From: Kaistia adipata DSM 17808
Lineage (GTDB): Bacteria > Pseudomonadota > Alphaproteobacteria > Rhizobiales > Kaistiaceae
Reading direction: 5' to 3'
Assembly: GCF_000423225.1 (NCBI RefSeq)
Contig: NZ_AUHO01000010.1
Span: 124,001-188,000 of the forward strand
Length of the DNA stretch: 64,000 nucleotides
The notes under the pieces were generated by a model. That model searched no databases. It worked only from the letters and a program-made list of their open reading frames with translations, and was not told where the DNA came from. This document shows, piece by piece, positions 1 to 8,596 of this stretch (the stretch's first letter is position 1; each line of letters opens with the position of its first letter). Position numbers and translations under genes: made by a program.

Positions 1-223
1 TGGTGAGTCGGCTGAACACCAGCATCTCGGCGGTGATCTGCGGCGCGATGGTGTGCGAGGTCGGGTCCCAGCTGCTCGTCACGGTGCCGGCGGCAGCGAA
101 GACAAGCGGCTTCGATTCCTGCGCGAAGGCGGCGCCGAACGGCCCCGTGCCCGCGCCGACCAGCAGGGAGCCGGCGCCGAACGCCGAAGCGCCGGCCAGA
201 AATGTGCGTCTCGTGGTGTTCAT
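1..223 (-). CDS. ABC transporter substrate-binding protein, family 5 (N-terminal part)
   Basis: Only the first 74 codons are in the window; the gene runs off the left edge. The ATG at 223 is preceded by an AAGGGGA ribosome site 9 bases upstream. The peptide starts with MNTTRRTFLAGAS, a Tat-type signal with twin Arg, and a hydrophobic stretch ending near an A-F-A-Q cleavage site at about residue 35. The following mature start (KPLVFAAAGTVTSSWDPTS...) resembles the first strand of oligopeptide/dipeptide (SBP family 5) binding proteins. It is divergent from the DeoR regulator at 605, so the two probably share a control region. The substrate is unknown. A different class of Tat-exported binding protein cannot be fully excluded from so short a piece. 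Confidence 0.7.
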   Translation of the reverse strand, partial: MNTTRRTFLAGASAFGAGSLLVGAGTGPFGAAFAQESKPLVFAAAGTVTSSWDPTSHTIAPQITAEMLVFSRLT

Positions 224-604
224 GAATGAGTTCCCCTTCATTCGGTGGTGGCTTCGGCCGCCCTTCCGGTCCCCGGATCGCAGCCTCGCGACGACCGCCC
301 CTCAGCGATCCCGCACCTCAACTGGCCAGCGGCCCCGCTGGCTGGGTCAAACGGCAGCTGGTCTTGCGCCGGCGTCGCGGCGCGACGTGTCCCGTCGAGC
401 CGCGCGCCTGATAGCCGTTAGCCCGAATATGGTATATACTGTGACCGTTCAGTCAATCCGATCCGCGAGAATTATTTGCCGGCCCATTTTTCGGGCACCT
501 GCCCCGACCGAAGCGCCGCGGCCCCGTCGCGGCCGGCCTCCGCGATTGCGGGGCGCAGGGGGGTCGGCTATTTTCCCCTCGCCGAAAAACCGTGCGGAAA
601 GCCA
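224..604. other. Divergent control region between the binding-protein gene and the DeoR gene
   Basis: A 381-base gap between two divergent starts. It holds the operator candidate at 442-455 and a TATACT -10-like hexamer at 435-440. No credible protein or RNA gene was found. The open frame running through it on the plus strand is an antisense shadow. Confidence 0.6.
435..455 (+). promoter_or_regulatory. Putative -10 hexamer and operator upstream of the DeoR gene
   Basis: TATACT at 435-440 is followed directly by TGACCGTTCAGTCA at 442-455. This 14-mer is an imperfect inverted repeat and differs at one base from the copy at 1484-1497. Its place just downstream of a -10-like hexamer would suit autorepression by the DeoR protein encoded at 605. 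No good -35 was found, so the promoter assignment is weak; the repeated motif itself is clear. Confidence 0.5.
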
Positions 605-1378
605 ATGACATCCAGCCGTTTCAGTCCCGAACAGCGCCGCACCATGATCATGGATATCGCCCGCGAGAAGGGGCGCCTCCTGGTCGAGGATCTCGTCCAG
701 CAATTGTCAGCATCCAGCGAGACGATCCGGCGCGATCTCAACCAGCTCGCCGCCAGCGGTGCGCTGCGGAAATTCCATGGCGGGGCCTGTTTGCCGTCCT
801 TGGCCGAGGAAAACCCGTTCTCCATCCGCATGTCGGAGCAAACGGCCGGCAAACGGGCAATTGCCCGCAAGGCGGCGAGCCTGTTCGGCAATGGCGAGAC
901 GATGTTCATCGACACCGGCACGACGACGCTCTTCTTCGCCGAGGAGCTGGCGCATGCCAGCAATCTGTCGGTCGTCACCAATTCGTCGGCGATCGCCGCG
1001 GCCCTGTCCGGTCCAGCCAATAACGTCTTCCTGCTCGGTGGCCTCTATCAATCCGACGCCGGGCAGACGACCGGCGAGGCAACCATCGAGCAAATCAGCA
1101 ATTTCCGTGCCGCTCATGCCGTCCTGACCATCGGCGCCATCCACGGCCGCAACGGCGTCATGGATTTTTCGCTCGGCGAGGCGCAGGTGGCGCGCGCCAT
1201 GATCGAGCAGGCCGATCGCGTCACGGTCATCGCCGATCATTCGAAAGTCGGCCGCGGCGCGTTCGCCAAGGTTTGCCCGCTCGACGTCATCGATCGCTTC
1301 GTCACCGACCTGCGGCCACCGGCGGAAACCATGGATGCGCTGCTGGCCGCCGGCATCGAGGTCATCATCGCCGACTAG
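605..1378 (+). CDS. DeoR/GlpR-family transcriptional regulator
   Basis: A 257-residue protein with an N-terminal DeoR winged helix-turn-helix at about residues 26-60 (SSETIRRDLNQLAASGALRK then FHGGA). The C-terminal DeoRC ligand domain carries the sugar-phosphate loop D103-TGTTT, the NSSAIAAAL and LLGGLY segments, and the ADHSKVGR motif. The ATG at 605 is chosen because GGAAAG precedes it by 4-6 bases and because family members start about 20 residues before the helix-turn-helix. The open frame extends upstream to 476, but that part is composition-biased and unlike the family. The gene precedes the dimethylformamidase genes and a GlpA/GlpB/kinase trio, so a phosphorylated polyol or sugar is a likely effector by family analogy. 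Confidence 0.88.
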   Translation: MTSSRFSPEQRRTMIMDIAREKGRLLVEDLVQQLSASSETIRRDLNQLAASGALRKFHGGACLPSLAEENPFSIRMSEQTAGKRAIARKAASLFGNGETMFIDTGTTTLFFAEELAHASNLSVVTNSSAIAAALSGPANNVFLLGGLYQSDAGQTTGEATIEQISNFRAAHAVLTIGAIHGRNGVMDFSLGEAQVARAMIEQADRVTVIADHSKVGRGAFAKVCPLDVIDRFVTDLRPPAETMDALLAAGIEVIIAD

Positions 1379-1483
1379 GCTGCCGACGCTTCGCCGTTGT
1401 CCTTCGCCCGCGCCGCGCGCTGCCGTTACGGACTCTCGCGAGGTCCGGGGCAACGCGTCGGCGATGGAAAACGTCGCCTCTAT

Positions 1484-1497
1484 TGACCGTTCGGTCA
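1484..1497. promoter_or_regulatory. Perfect inverted-repeat operator upstream of the amidase operon
   Basis: TGACCG-TT-CGGTCA is a perfect 6-bp inverted repeat with a 2-base spacer. It abuts a consensus -35 (TTGACA, 1498-1503). A copy with one mismatch lies at 442-455 before the DeoR gene. Shape and placement fit a repressor operator, and the DeoR protein encoded between the two copies is the obvious candidate. The motif also resembles TetR-type operators, so a distant regulator is possible. Confidence 0.6.
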
Positions 1498-1527
1498 TTG
1501 ACAATGTTTGTTTCAGTCGCTTCTAAT
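1498..1527 (+). promoter_or_regulatory. Sigma-70-type promoter of the amidase operon
   Basis: TTGACA at 1498-1503 and TCTAAT at 1522-1527 are separated by 18 bases. This is an unusually good consensus match for this GC-rich region. The 14-bp operator touches the -35, so a bound repressor would block polymerase. The first start codon lies about 90 bases downstream. Confidence 0.6.
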
Positions 1528-1616
1528 GCCCGAATTGCGAGACGTCGCCGTGCGAGAATGGCGGCGCCGCCGGGCGGCGGTCCGGCATGAGCGCGATGCA
1601 AGCAGGGAGGGCCTGG

Positions 1617-1934
1617 ATGGCCAAGCAGGATCTGGAACAGCTGATTCAGGGGCGGGACCTGAACGAACTCGTGGCCGAGTTTCGCGCCAAGACGACGGGC
1701 CAGCACAGCCCCGCGCTGCAGCGCCTGATCAACCGCATTCGCAGCGAGCCGATGACCGGCAAGCTGGCCCTGCTCTGCACCAAGCCGCACGAGGAATGGC
1801 GGCTCGTCCAGATGAACGGGCGTGGCAAGCCGATGACGCTGCTCGACGGCATCTTCCACGATCTGAACGATGCCGAATGGGCGATCTTCAAGCTGCGCAT
1901 GAAGCGGCATTTCGACATCGACCTGCAGGATTGA
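1617..1934 (+). CDS. dmfA1: N,N-dimethylformamidase-type small (alpha) subunit
   Basis: A 105-residue protein rich in charged helices, placed directly before the large subunit. Dimethylformamidase is an alpha2beta2 enzyme, and its small subunit has a fold of its own and normally sits just upstream of the large-subunit gene. The start at 1617 is preferred because GGGAGG at 1605-1610 gives an ideal 6-base spacing; ATGs at 1587 and 1596 have no such site. The C-terminal segment (PMTLLDGIFHDLNDAEWAIF, then KRHFDID) looks conserved and not shadow-like. The identification rests mainly on size and position next to a clear large subunit, so the biochemical substrate stays open. Confidence 0.75.
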   Translation: MAKQDLEQLIQGRDLNELVAEFRAKTTGQHSPALQRLINRIRSEPMTGKLALLCTKPHEEWRLVQMNGRGKPMTLLDGIFHDLNDAEWAIFKLRMKRHFDIDLQD

Positions 1935-2039
1935 GCCGGCGGCGGCGCCGTCGCCCGCACCGCCCCGATCGATCGCATTCGACCGATCGCCCCTGACCGA
2001 CCGAACGAACGCCGCCGGCGAATAGTTGGAGACTGGCCC

Positions 2040-4301
2040 ATGCTGAAAATCACCGGATATGCCGATCGCGTCAGCGCGATGCCCGGCGATGCCGTCCGCT
2101 TCATGATCAATTGCGAATATCCGGCCTACCAGGCGAGCGTCGTCCGCGTCGTGCAGGGCGATACCGCCCCCGAGGCGCCCCCGGTCAAGCTGGTGCCTGT
2201 GCCGACGTCGATCGACGGCCGCTATCCGGGCCGGCCGCAGGTCATCCATGCCGGTTCGTTCGGGCGCGTCGATTGCGAGCGTGGCTTCGCCGGCGTTTCG
2301 AGCCTGTCGCTGCAGGCGATGATCTTCCCGACCACGCCGCAGAAGGGTCGTCAGGCGATCCTGTCGAAATGGGACGAGGCCGCCGGGCGCGGCATCGCCA
2401 TGATCGTCGCCGCCGATGGCTCGCTCGGCATCGAGATTTCGGACGGCACGACGCGGAAGACGCTGTCGGTCGGCAAGCCGATGCTGTCGCGTCACTGGTA
2501 CTTCGCCGCCGTCAGCTATGATGCGGCGACGGGCGCGCTGCAGGTCCATCAGGAACCGCAGCACGATTTCCCGACCATCGACGATCGCGGCAGCGCCAGC
2601 GATACCGTCCCGGCCGGGCTTTCATGGCAGAGCGCGGCGCCGCTGCTGTTCGCCGCCAACTGGGGCGGCGAGGATCTGGGCCGCACGGTTGGACGCGCGC
2701 TCTACAACGGCAAGATCGACCGGCCGCGGGTCTCCGGCGCCAGCCTGAGCCTCGCCGACATGCAAGAGCTGCGCGGCGATCTCTGGTCCGAGCGCCTGGG
2801 TGGTTCGCTGATCGGCGCCTGGGATTTCTCGCGCGACATTCCCGGCATCCGCATGGACGACATCTCGGGCCGCGAGCATCACGGCGTCGTCGTCAACATG
2901 CCGACGCGCGGCGTCACCGGGCACAATTTCACCGGCGAGGACGGCATGTGCTGGAAGGATCGCCCGACGCAATGGTCGGCGATCCACTTCCATGATGACG
3001 ACATCTACGATGCCGGCTGGCAGGTCGATTTCAGTCTGACCATTCCGGAAGGCATGAAGAGCGGCATCTACGCCGTCCGCATCGAGGCCGAGGGCGAGGA
3101 GCAGTTCGTCACCTTCGTCGTCCGGCCGCCGCGCGGAAAGCCGGGCTCGAAGCTCGCCTTCCTGTTTCCACTCGCCACCTACATGGCCTATGCCAACGAG
3201 CATTTCGGCACCAATGACGGCCTGGTCGAGCTGCATCTGAATCGGGCGCTGGTGCTGCATCCGCACCAGCAGTTCCTGAACGAGCACCGCGAATACGGCC
3301 ATTCGCTTTACGACCTGCACTCGGACGGCAGCGGCGTCTGCTATTCGTCGCGCCTGCGCCCGGTGCTGAACTTGCGGCCGAAGGTCGAGGCCAACCATGG
3401 CGCTGGCCCGTCGCATCTCTGGCTGTTCAACGCCGATACGCACATCACCAGCTGGCTCGAGAATTTCGACCAGGACTATGACGTCATCACCGACGAGGAT
3501 CTGCACGCCGAAGGGCACGGCCTGCTGCGTGACTACCAGACCGTCGTTACCGCGACGCATCCGGAATATTACACCAAGGAGATGTACGACGCCGTCCATC
3601 GTTATACGCATGGCGGCGGCCGGCTGATCTATCTCGGCGGCAACGGCTTCTACTGGCGCATCGCCTATCACGCCACCCAGCCCGGCATCATCGAGGTGCG
3701 TCGTTCCGAGGGCGGCAGTCGCGCCTGGGAGCCGCCGACGGGCGAATACTATCACTCCTTCACTGGCGAATATGGCGGCATGTGGCGCCGCCAGGGCAAT
3801 CGCAGCCCCAACCATCTGGTCGGCGTCGGCTTCACCGCGCAGGGCTTCGACCAGTCCTCGCCTTATCGCCGCGCGCCCGGCGCCGACGATGCCCGCGCCG
3901 CCTTCATCCTCGAGGGCATCGAGGACGAGATCCTCGGCGATTTCGGCCTGACCGGCGGCGGCGCCGCCGGCATGGAACTCGACCGCCACGACGTCTCGGT
4001 CGGCTCGCCGCCGCATTCGCTGGTGATCGCCAGTTCCGGCCCGCATACCGAGGCGCATGTCTTCGTCGTCGAGGACATGCTGTTCAACTTCATGGGCGCC
4101 ACCGGCGATGTCTGCGACAAGGTCCGCGCCGATCTGGTGTTCTTCGAGACGCCGCAGGGCGGCGCCGTCTTTTCGGTCGGCTCGATCGCCTATTCCGGCG
4201 CGCTGCCCTGGAACAACTTCGACAACAACATCTCCAAGCTGACGTTGAATGTGCTGCGCCGGTTCATGGATCCGACGCCGTTCCCGATGCCGACAAGCTG
4301 A
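2040..4301 (+). CDS. dmfA2: N,N-dimethylformamidase-type large (beta) subunit
   Basis: A 753-residue protein. The first half carries a beta-rich N-terminal domain and a LamG/concanavalin-like region at about residues 70-280; the second half is the amidase catalytic domain. In the characterised Paracoccus enzyme an Fe(III) is held by two Tyr and one Glu. The matching segments here are YMAYANE (Tyr381/Tyr384), SLYDLHSDGSG (Tyr424) and THPEYY (His507, Glu509), with spacings close to the known ones. The ATG at 2040 has GGAG eight bases upstream. It lies 105 bases after the small subunit and 25 bases before a GlpA-like gene, so it is operonic. Family members hydrolyse small formamides to amine plus formate; the true substrate here is not shown. 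Confidence 0.88.
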   Translation: MLKITGYADRVSAMPGDAVRFMINCEYPAYQASVVRVVQGDTAPEAPPVKLVPVPTSIDGRYPGRPQVIHAGSFGRVDCERGFAGVSSLSLQAMIFPTTPQKGRQAILSKWDEAAGRGIAMIVAADGSLGIEISDGTTRKTLSVGKPMLSRHWYFAAVSYDAATGALQVHQEPQHDFPTIDDRGSASDTVPAGLSWQSAAPLLFAANWGGEDLGRTVGRALYNGKIDRPRVSGASLSLADMQELRGDLWSERLGGSLIGAWDFSRDIPGIRMDDISGREHHGVVVNMPTRGVTGHNFTGEDGMCWKDRPTQWSAIHFHDDDIYDAGWQVDFSLTIPEGMKSGIYAVRIEAEGEEQFVTFVVRPPRGKPGSKLAFLFPLATYMAYANEHFGTNDGLVELHLNRALVLHPHQQFLNEHREYGHSLYDLHSDGSGVCYSSRLRPVLNLRPKVEANHGAGPSHLWLFNADTHITSWLENFDQDYDVITDEDLHAEGHGLLRDYQTVVTATHPEYYTKEMYDAVHRYTHGGGRLIYLGGNGFYWRIAYHATQPGIIEVRRSEGGSRAWEPPTGEYYHSFTGEYGGMWRRQGNRSPNHLVGVGFTAQGFDQSSPYRRAPGADDARAAFILEGIEDEILGDFGLTGGGAAGMELDRHDVSVGSPPHSLVIASSGPHTEAHVFVVEDMLFNFMGATGDVCDKVRADLVFFETPQGGAVFSVGSIAYSGALPWNNFDNNISKLTLNVLRRFMDPTPFPMPTS

Positions 4302-4326
4302 ACCGCGGCACCGTTCAGAAAGACAG

Positions 4327-5727
4327 ATGATGACAAGCCAGTCCGGCTTATTCGATGTCGCCGTCATCGGCGGCGGCGTCGTCGGCTGTGCCGTCGCCAG
4401 GCGCTTCGCGCTGGACGGCGCACGCGTCCTGTTGCTGGAGCGGGCGTCCGACATCCTGTCGGGCGCCAGCAAGGCCAACAGCGCGCTGTTGCATACCGGC
4501 TTCGACGCGCCGCCCGGCAGCCTGGAGCTCGCCTGCATGCAGGCGGGCTACCGGGAATATTGCGAGATCCGCGAGCGGATGAACCTGCCGCTGCTGGAGA
4601 CCGGCGCGATGGTCGTCGCCTGGAGCGAGGCGGACCTGGCCAGGCTCGACAGCATCGAAGCGCAGGCGCGGGCGAACGGCGTCGACGATGTCCGCCTGAT
4701 GGAGCCGGCCGAAGTGCTGGCGCGCGAGCCGCATCTGGCGACGAGCCTGCGCGGCGCGCTGCTGGTGCCCGGCGAGCACGTGATCGATCCGTGGTCGGCG
4801 CCGCTCGCCTATCTGAAGCAGGCGGTGGCGCATGGTGCCGAGGTGCTCTGCAACGCCGAGGTCCTGTCCGGCCGCCTCGACGCCGGCCTCTGGACGCTCG
4901 AGACGCCGCGGGGGGCCGTGCGGGCCAGGATCGTCATCAACTGCGCAGGCCTGTTCGGCGACGAGGTCGAGACCCGTCTGCTCGGCCGTTCCGATTTCAT
5001 CATTATGCCGCGCAAGGGCCAGTTCGTCGTCTTCGACAAGGCGGCGAGCGCCCTGCTCACCACGATCCTCCTGCCGGTGCCGAACGAGCGCACCAAGGGC
5101 GTCGTGCTGGCGCGCACCATCTTCGGCAATGTGCTGGTGGGCCCCACCGCCGAGGAACAGCTCGACCGGACCCGCGCCGATGTCCGGCAGGAGGCGTTGC
5201 GCGATCTGGTCGCCAAGGCTGTCGCGATGGTGCCGGGGCTGGCCGACATGCCGGTGACGGCGATCTATGCGGGATTGCGGCCGGCGACCGAGAAGAAGGA
5301 ATATCGCGTATCGGCCAAGCCGGAGCTACGCTGGATCACGATCGGCGGTATCCGCTCGACCGGCCTGACCGCCGCCCTCGGCATCGCCCGACACGCCGCC
5401 AGCCTGCATGCCGGCTTCGACGATGCCGGCTTCCGCCCGGTGAACGATCCCGTCTGGCCGCACATGCCGAACCTTGCCGAGCATGGCCGGCGCGACTGGC
5501 AGGCCGACGGCCATGGCGAGATCGTCTGCCATTGCGAACTGGTCACCCGGCGCGAGATCGAGCAGGCGCTCGAAGGGCCGCTGGCCGCCGGCGATGTTGG
5601 AGGGCTGAAGCGCCGGACCCGCGCCGGCATGGGTCGCTGCCAGGGCTTCTATTGCCAGGCCCGCATCGCCGCGCTGACCGAGGGAAAATTCGCGGAGCCG
5701 CTGGCCGTGGAGAAGGCGGATGACTGA
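4327..5727 (+). CDS. GlpA-like FAD-dependent dehydrogenase with C-terminal [2Fe-2S] BFD domain
   Basis: A 466-residue protein with an FAD-binding Rossmann fold at the N terminus (VIGGGVVGCAV, Gly15-Gly20) and the DAO/GlpA core. It ends in a BFD-like domain with Cys401, Cys403, Cys438 and Cys443 (CHC ... CQGFYC), which should hold a [2Fe-2S] cluster. This is the layout of the large subunit of anaerobic glycerol-3-phosphate dehydrogenase and of heteromeric opine and amino-acid dehydrogenases. Two ATGs (4327, 4330) are possible; the open frame upstream to 4249 overlaps the amidase gene and is ignored. The 3' end overlaps the next gene by 8 bases, which suggests a complex with the GlpB-like protein. 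Whether it oxidises glycerol 3-phosphate or an amine is undecided. Confidence 0.85.
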   Translation: MMTSQSGLFDVAVIGGGVVGCAVARRFALDGARVLLLERASDILSGASKANSALLHTGFDAPPGSLELACMQAGYREYCEIRERMNLPLLETGAMVVAWSEADLARLDSIEAQARANGVDDVRLMEPAEVLAREPHLATSLRGALLVPGEHVIDPWSAPLAYLKQAVAHGAEVLCNAEVLSGRLDAGLWTLETPRGAVRARIVINCAGLFGDEVETRLLGRSDFIIMPRKGQFVVFDKAASALLTTILLPVPNERTKGVVLARTIFGNVLVGPTAEEQLDRTRADVRQEALRDLVAKAVAMVPGLADMPVTAIYAGLRPATEKKEYRVSAKPELRWITIGGIRSTGLTAALGIARHAASLHAGFDDAGFRPVNDPVWPHMPNLAEHGRRDWQADGHGEIVCHCELVTRREIEQALEGPLAAGDVGGLKRRTRAGMGRCQGFYCQARIAALTEGKFAEPLAVEKADD

Positions 5728-6967
5728 GCCCTTCGAGACCGACGTCGCCATCGTCGGCGGCGGACCGGCCGGCATCGCCGCGGCGCTGGCGCTGCGCCAT
5801 CGCGGTGTTGCGCGCGTCACCGTTCTGGAGCGCGAGAGCGAAGCGGGCGGCGTGCCGCGCCATTGCGGCCATCCGCCGTTCGGCCTGCGCGAGTTCGGCC
5901 GCATCCTGTCGGGACCGGCCTATGCGGCGCGGCTGCGGCTGGAGGCGGTTCGTGCCGGCGTCGAGATCCGGACCCGTACCAGCGTGACCGCGCTCGGCCC
6001 CTCCGGTCGCCTGGCCCTGACGACGCCGGATGGCACGGCGGCGCTTGCGGCCGGCCGGGTGATCCTGGCGACGGGCGTGCGGGAAATGCCGCGCTCGGCC
6101 CGGCTGATCACCGGCGACAGGCCGGTCGGGGTCCTTTCCACCGGCACGCTGCAGCATGCCATCTATATCGAGCGGCAGAAGCCGTTTCGCCGGCCGCTGA
6201 TCGTCGGCACGGAGCTGGTCAGCCTTTCTGCCGTGCTGACCTGCTGGAAGGCCGGCATCCGGCCCGTAGCGGTCGTCGAGGCGGCGTCCCGGCCGACGGC
6301 GCGCTGGCCGATGGCGCTGTTTCCGCGCCTGCTCGGCATTCCGATGCATTATGGCGCGGAGCTTGTCGACATTCGCGGCCGCTCGCGCGTCGAGGCGGCG
6401 ACGCTGCGCCTGGCGGACGGCACGACGCGCGACGTCGATTGCGACGGCATCCTTTTGACAGGCCGCTTCGTGCCCGAGTCGGCGCTGGTCCGCCTCAGTC
6501 ATCTCGATGTCGATATGGGCAGCGGCGGTCCCTCCATCGACCAATTCGGTCGCTGCAGCGATCCCGCCTATTTCGCCGCCGGCAATCTGCTGCGCCCGGT
6601 CGAGACGGCGGGCTGGTCGTTTCGCGAGGGCAAGCGCATCGGCGGCATCGTCGCCGACGACCTGGACGGACGCCTCGCTCCGGCGGAGCGGACCATCCAG
6701 ATCGCGCGTGGCGAGGGGCTCAAGCTCGCCGTGCCGCAGCGGATCGCGCTGCCATCGGCCGAACCGAGCCTTGGCTGGATCCAGCTCCGCGCCGCGACGG
6801 GCGGCACGGGCGTGCTCAGCATCCGAGACGGCTCGGCCATTCTCTGGGAAAAGCGGCTTTCGATCTTGCCGGAGCGGCGAATTCTCGTTCCTCTGGCGGC
6901 ACTTCTGAAAGCGGGCGAACGAACCGATACGGTCGAGATCCGCTTCACCAGCGACAAGGCGGGCTAG
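5720..6967 (+). CDS. GlpB/HcnB-like NAD(P)/FAD-dependent oxidoreductase
   Basis: A 415-residue pyridine-nucleotide-disulfide-type flavoprotein. GGGPAG at residues 13-18 binds FAD, an ATGVRE motif near residue 120 marks the second dinucleotide segment, and a TGRFVPES loop follows. The protein matches the partner subunit of GlpA-like proteins in heteromeric flavo-dehydrogenases. The last roughly 80 residues (about 335-415) form an extra beta-rich tail outside the flavin fold. Its start overlaps the preceding gene by 8 bases and its stop abuts the kinase start, so the three proteins are likely made together. Confidence 0.82.
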   Translation: MTEPFETDVAIVGGGPAGIAAALALRHRGVARVTVLERESEAGGVPRHCGHPPFGLREFGRILSGPAYAARLRLEAVRAGVEIRTRTSVTALGPSGRLALTTPDGTAALAAGRVILATGVREMPRSARLITGDRPVGVLSTGTLQHAIYIERQKPFRRPLIVGTELVSLSAVLTCWKAGIRPVAVVEAASRPTARWPMALFPRLLGIPMHYGAELVDIRGRSRVEAATLRLADGTTRDVDCDGILLTGRFVPESALVRLSHLDVDMGSGGPSIDQFGRCSDPAYFAAGNLLRPVETAGWSFREGKRIGGIVADDLDGRLAPAERTIQIARGEGLKLAVPQRIALPSAEPSLGWIQLRAATGGTGVLSIRDGSAILWEKRLSILPERRILVPLAALLKAGERTDTVEIRFTSDKAG

Positions 6968-8380
6968 ATGCGGCTGGCGGCAATCGATCAGGGTACGACA
7001 TCGACGCGGGTGTTGGTGGCGGACGATGCCGGTGGCCTTGAAATCGCCCAGGCGCTCCGCCACGCCCAGCACTATCCGCGAGCCGGCTGGGTCGAGCACG
7101 ACGCGCGGGAATTGCTCGCCAATGTCGCCGCCTGCATCGAAGCGGCGGGCGCCGTCGACGCCATCGGCATCGACAATCAGGGCGAGAGCTGCCTGGCCTG
7201 GGACGCCGTCACCGGCGAGCCGCTGTCGCCCGTGATCGTCTGGCAGGACAATCGGACCAAGGATGTCATCGAGCGACTGCGGGGCGAGGGCGCCGAGGCG
7301 CTGACCCTGGCGCGCGCCGGGCTGCCGCTCGACCCCTATTTTTCCGCTTCCAAGCTGGCGTGGATCCTCGATGAGCTGCCGGCGGCGCGCGCCGCCCACG
7401 CGGCAGGACGATTGCGCCTCGGCACGACGGACGCCTTCTTCCTTGACCGGCTGACCAAACGCTTCGTCACGGACGCGGCGACCGCCTCGCGCACCTCCCT
7501 GATGAACCTCGAGACGCTCGATTGGGACCCGGAGCTCTGCCGGCTGTTCGGTGTGCCGGTCGAATGCCTGCCGGAGATCGGGCCCTCGGCCGGCGGCGTC
7601 ATCGGCATGGCCGGCCGGATCCCGATCACGGCGTCGATCGTCGACCAGCAGGCGGCGCTCTACGGACATGGCTGCCGCCGGCCGGGCGACGCCAAGATCA
7701 CCTTCGGCACCGGCGCCTTCGCGCTGGCGGTGACCGGCGACCGGATCGTTCGCAATCCGGCGATCGGGCTGCTGCCGACGGTGGCGTGGCGGATCGCGGC
7801 GGAGACGGTCTATGCCGTCGATGGCGGCGTCTACGACGCCGGCTCGGCGATCGAGTGGCTCGGGCGGATCGGCATGCTGAACGGCGTCGACGACCTGCAG
7901 GCCTTTGACGGCGGCCCGGCGATCGAGCGCGACCTCGTCTTCGTGCCGGCCTTGTCCGGCCTCGGCTGTCCGCATTGGGATCGCAGCGCGGCGGGGCTGT
8001 GGCTCGGCATGTCGGCTGACACGACGCGGGCGCAGATGAGCCAGTCGGCGCTCGAAGGCATCGCGCTGGCTTGCGCCGACGTGATGCGGGCGATGGCCGC
8101 GGAGGTGACCATCGGCGATGTGCTGTCGATTGATGGCGGCCTGTCGCGCAGCCCCTATTTCGCGCAGTTCCTGGCCGATGCGCTGGGACGCGATATCCGC
8201 ACGCGCTCCTTCGACGAGCTGACGAGCCTCGGTTGCGCGGCGCTGGCCGGACTGGCGCTGGGCGTCGAACTGCCGGAACGGGCGGGGGGCGACATCGTCT
8301 ATGCGAGCCGCGATCTCGGCCGGGATCGCTGGCGGCAGCGCTTCGACCAGGCCATCGGCCGTTCGCGCAACTGGCGCTGA
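6968..8380 (+). CDS. FGGY-family carbohydrate kinase, glycerol-kinase-like
   Basis: A 470-residue kinase. Residues 7-14 (DQGTTSTR) match the glycerol-kinase ATP-phosphate loop. WQDNRT matches the substrate loop, VDQQAALYGHG carries the catalytic Asp, FGTGAF matches the second phosphate motif and LGCPHWD matches the glycerol kinase signature. It starts on the base after the stop of the GlpB-like gene. With GlpA- and GlpB-like proteins and a DeoR/GlpR-type regulator it forms a glycerol-like catabolic set, although it is shorter than typical GlpK (about 500 residues). The substrate may be glycerol, another polyol or a modified derivative released by the upstream amidase. Confidence 0.85.
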   Translation: MRLAAIDQGTTSTRVLVADDAGGLEIAQALRHAQHYPRAGWVEHDARELLANVAACIEAAGAVDAIGIDNQGESCLAWDAVTGEPLSPVIVWQDNRTKDVIERLRGEGAEALTLARAGLPLDPYFSASKLAWILDELPAARAAHAAGRLRLGTTDAFFLDRLTKRFVTDAATASRTSLMNLETLDWDPELCRLFGVPVECLPEIGPSAGGVIGMAGRIPITASIVDQQAALYGHGCRRPGDAKITFGTGAFALAVTGDRIVRNPAIGLLPTVAWRIAAETVYAVDGGVYDAGSAIEWLGRIGMLNGVDDLQAFDGGPAIERDLVFVPALSGLGCPHWDRSAAGLWLGMSADTTRAQMSQSALEGIALACADVMRAMAAEVTIGDVLSIDGGLSRSPYFAQFLADALGRDIRTRSFDELTSLGCAALAGLALGVELPERAGGDIVYASRDLGRDRWRQRFDQAIGRSRNWR

Positions 8381-8408
8381 CGGCACGCGCCCAAAACGGC
8401 TGCCGCCC

Positions 8409-8434
8409 TTCCGCCATTTCCCGTCGTGGCGGAA
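8409..8434. terminator. Inverted repeat between convergent genes
   Basis: TTCCGCCA at 8409-8416 and TGGCGGAA at 8427-8434 can form an 8-bp stem with a 10-base loop. It lies 28 bases after the kinase stop and before the convergent MocA-type gene. No U-run follows, so it is at best a weak terminator or an mRNA 3' end structure. Confidence 0.35.
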
Positions 8435-8596
8435 TATGACCGTCTGCTTGGATCCCCCGGCGCCACGCAAGGGTAGAGCTGGCTTCCATCCGGGTACTGG
8501 CCCGGCGCCGAGGCCGATTTGATGACGAGGGCCGAGATCGGGATCCGGCGCGGGAAGCAGGGGGCGTGGTGCCGAAGCGATCGGGTCGGCTGGGCC

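Noticed and set aside
1966-2030. Clustered CGATCG and GACCG words between the two amidase subunit genes
   Set aside because: They resemble operator halves but lack the symmetry and spacing of the two real copies. They are probably chance words in GC-rich sequence.
2622-4538. 638-codon minus-strand open frame opposite the amidase large subunit
   Set aside because: Opposes a clear enzyme gene and shows composition bias only.
8409-8434. Intrinsic terminator with U-run after the kinase gene
   Set aside because: The stem is real but no U-run follows, so a firm terminator call is not made.
5543-8470. 975-codon open frame on the minus strand
   Set aside because: It lies opposite the GlpA-like, GlpB-like and kinase genes, is Arg/Ala/Asp-rich and has no domain. 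It is an antisense shadow typical of GC-rich DNA.
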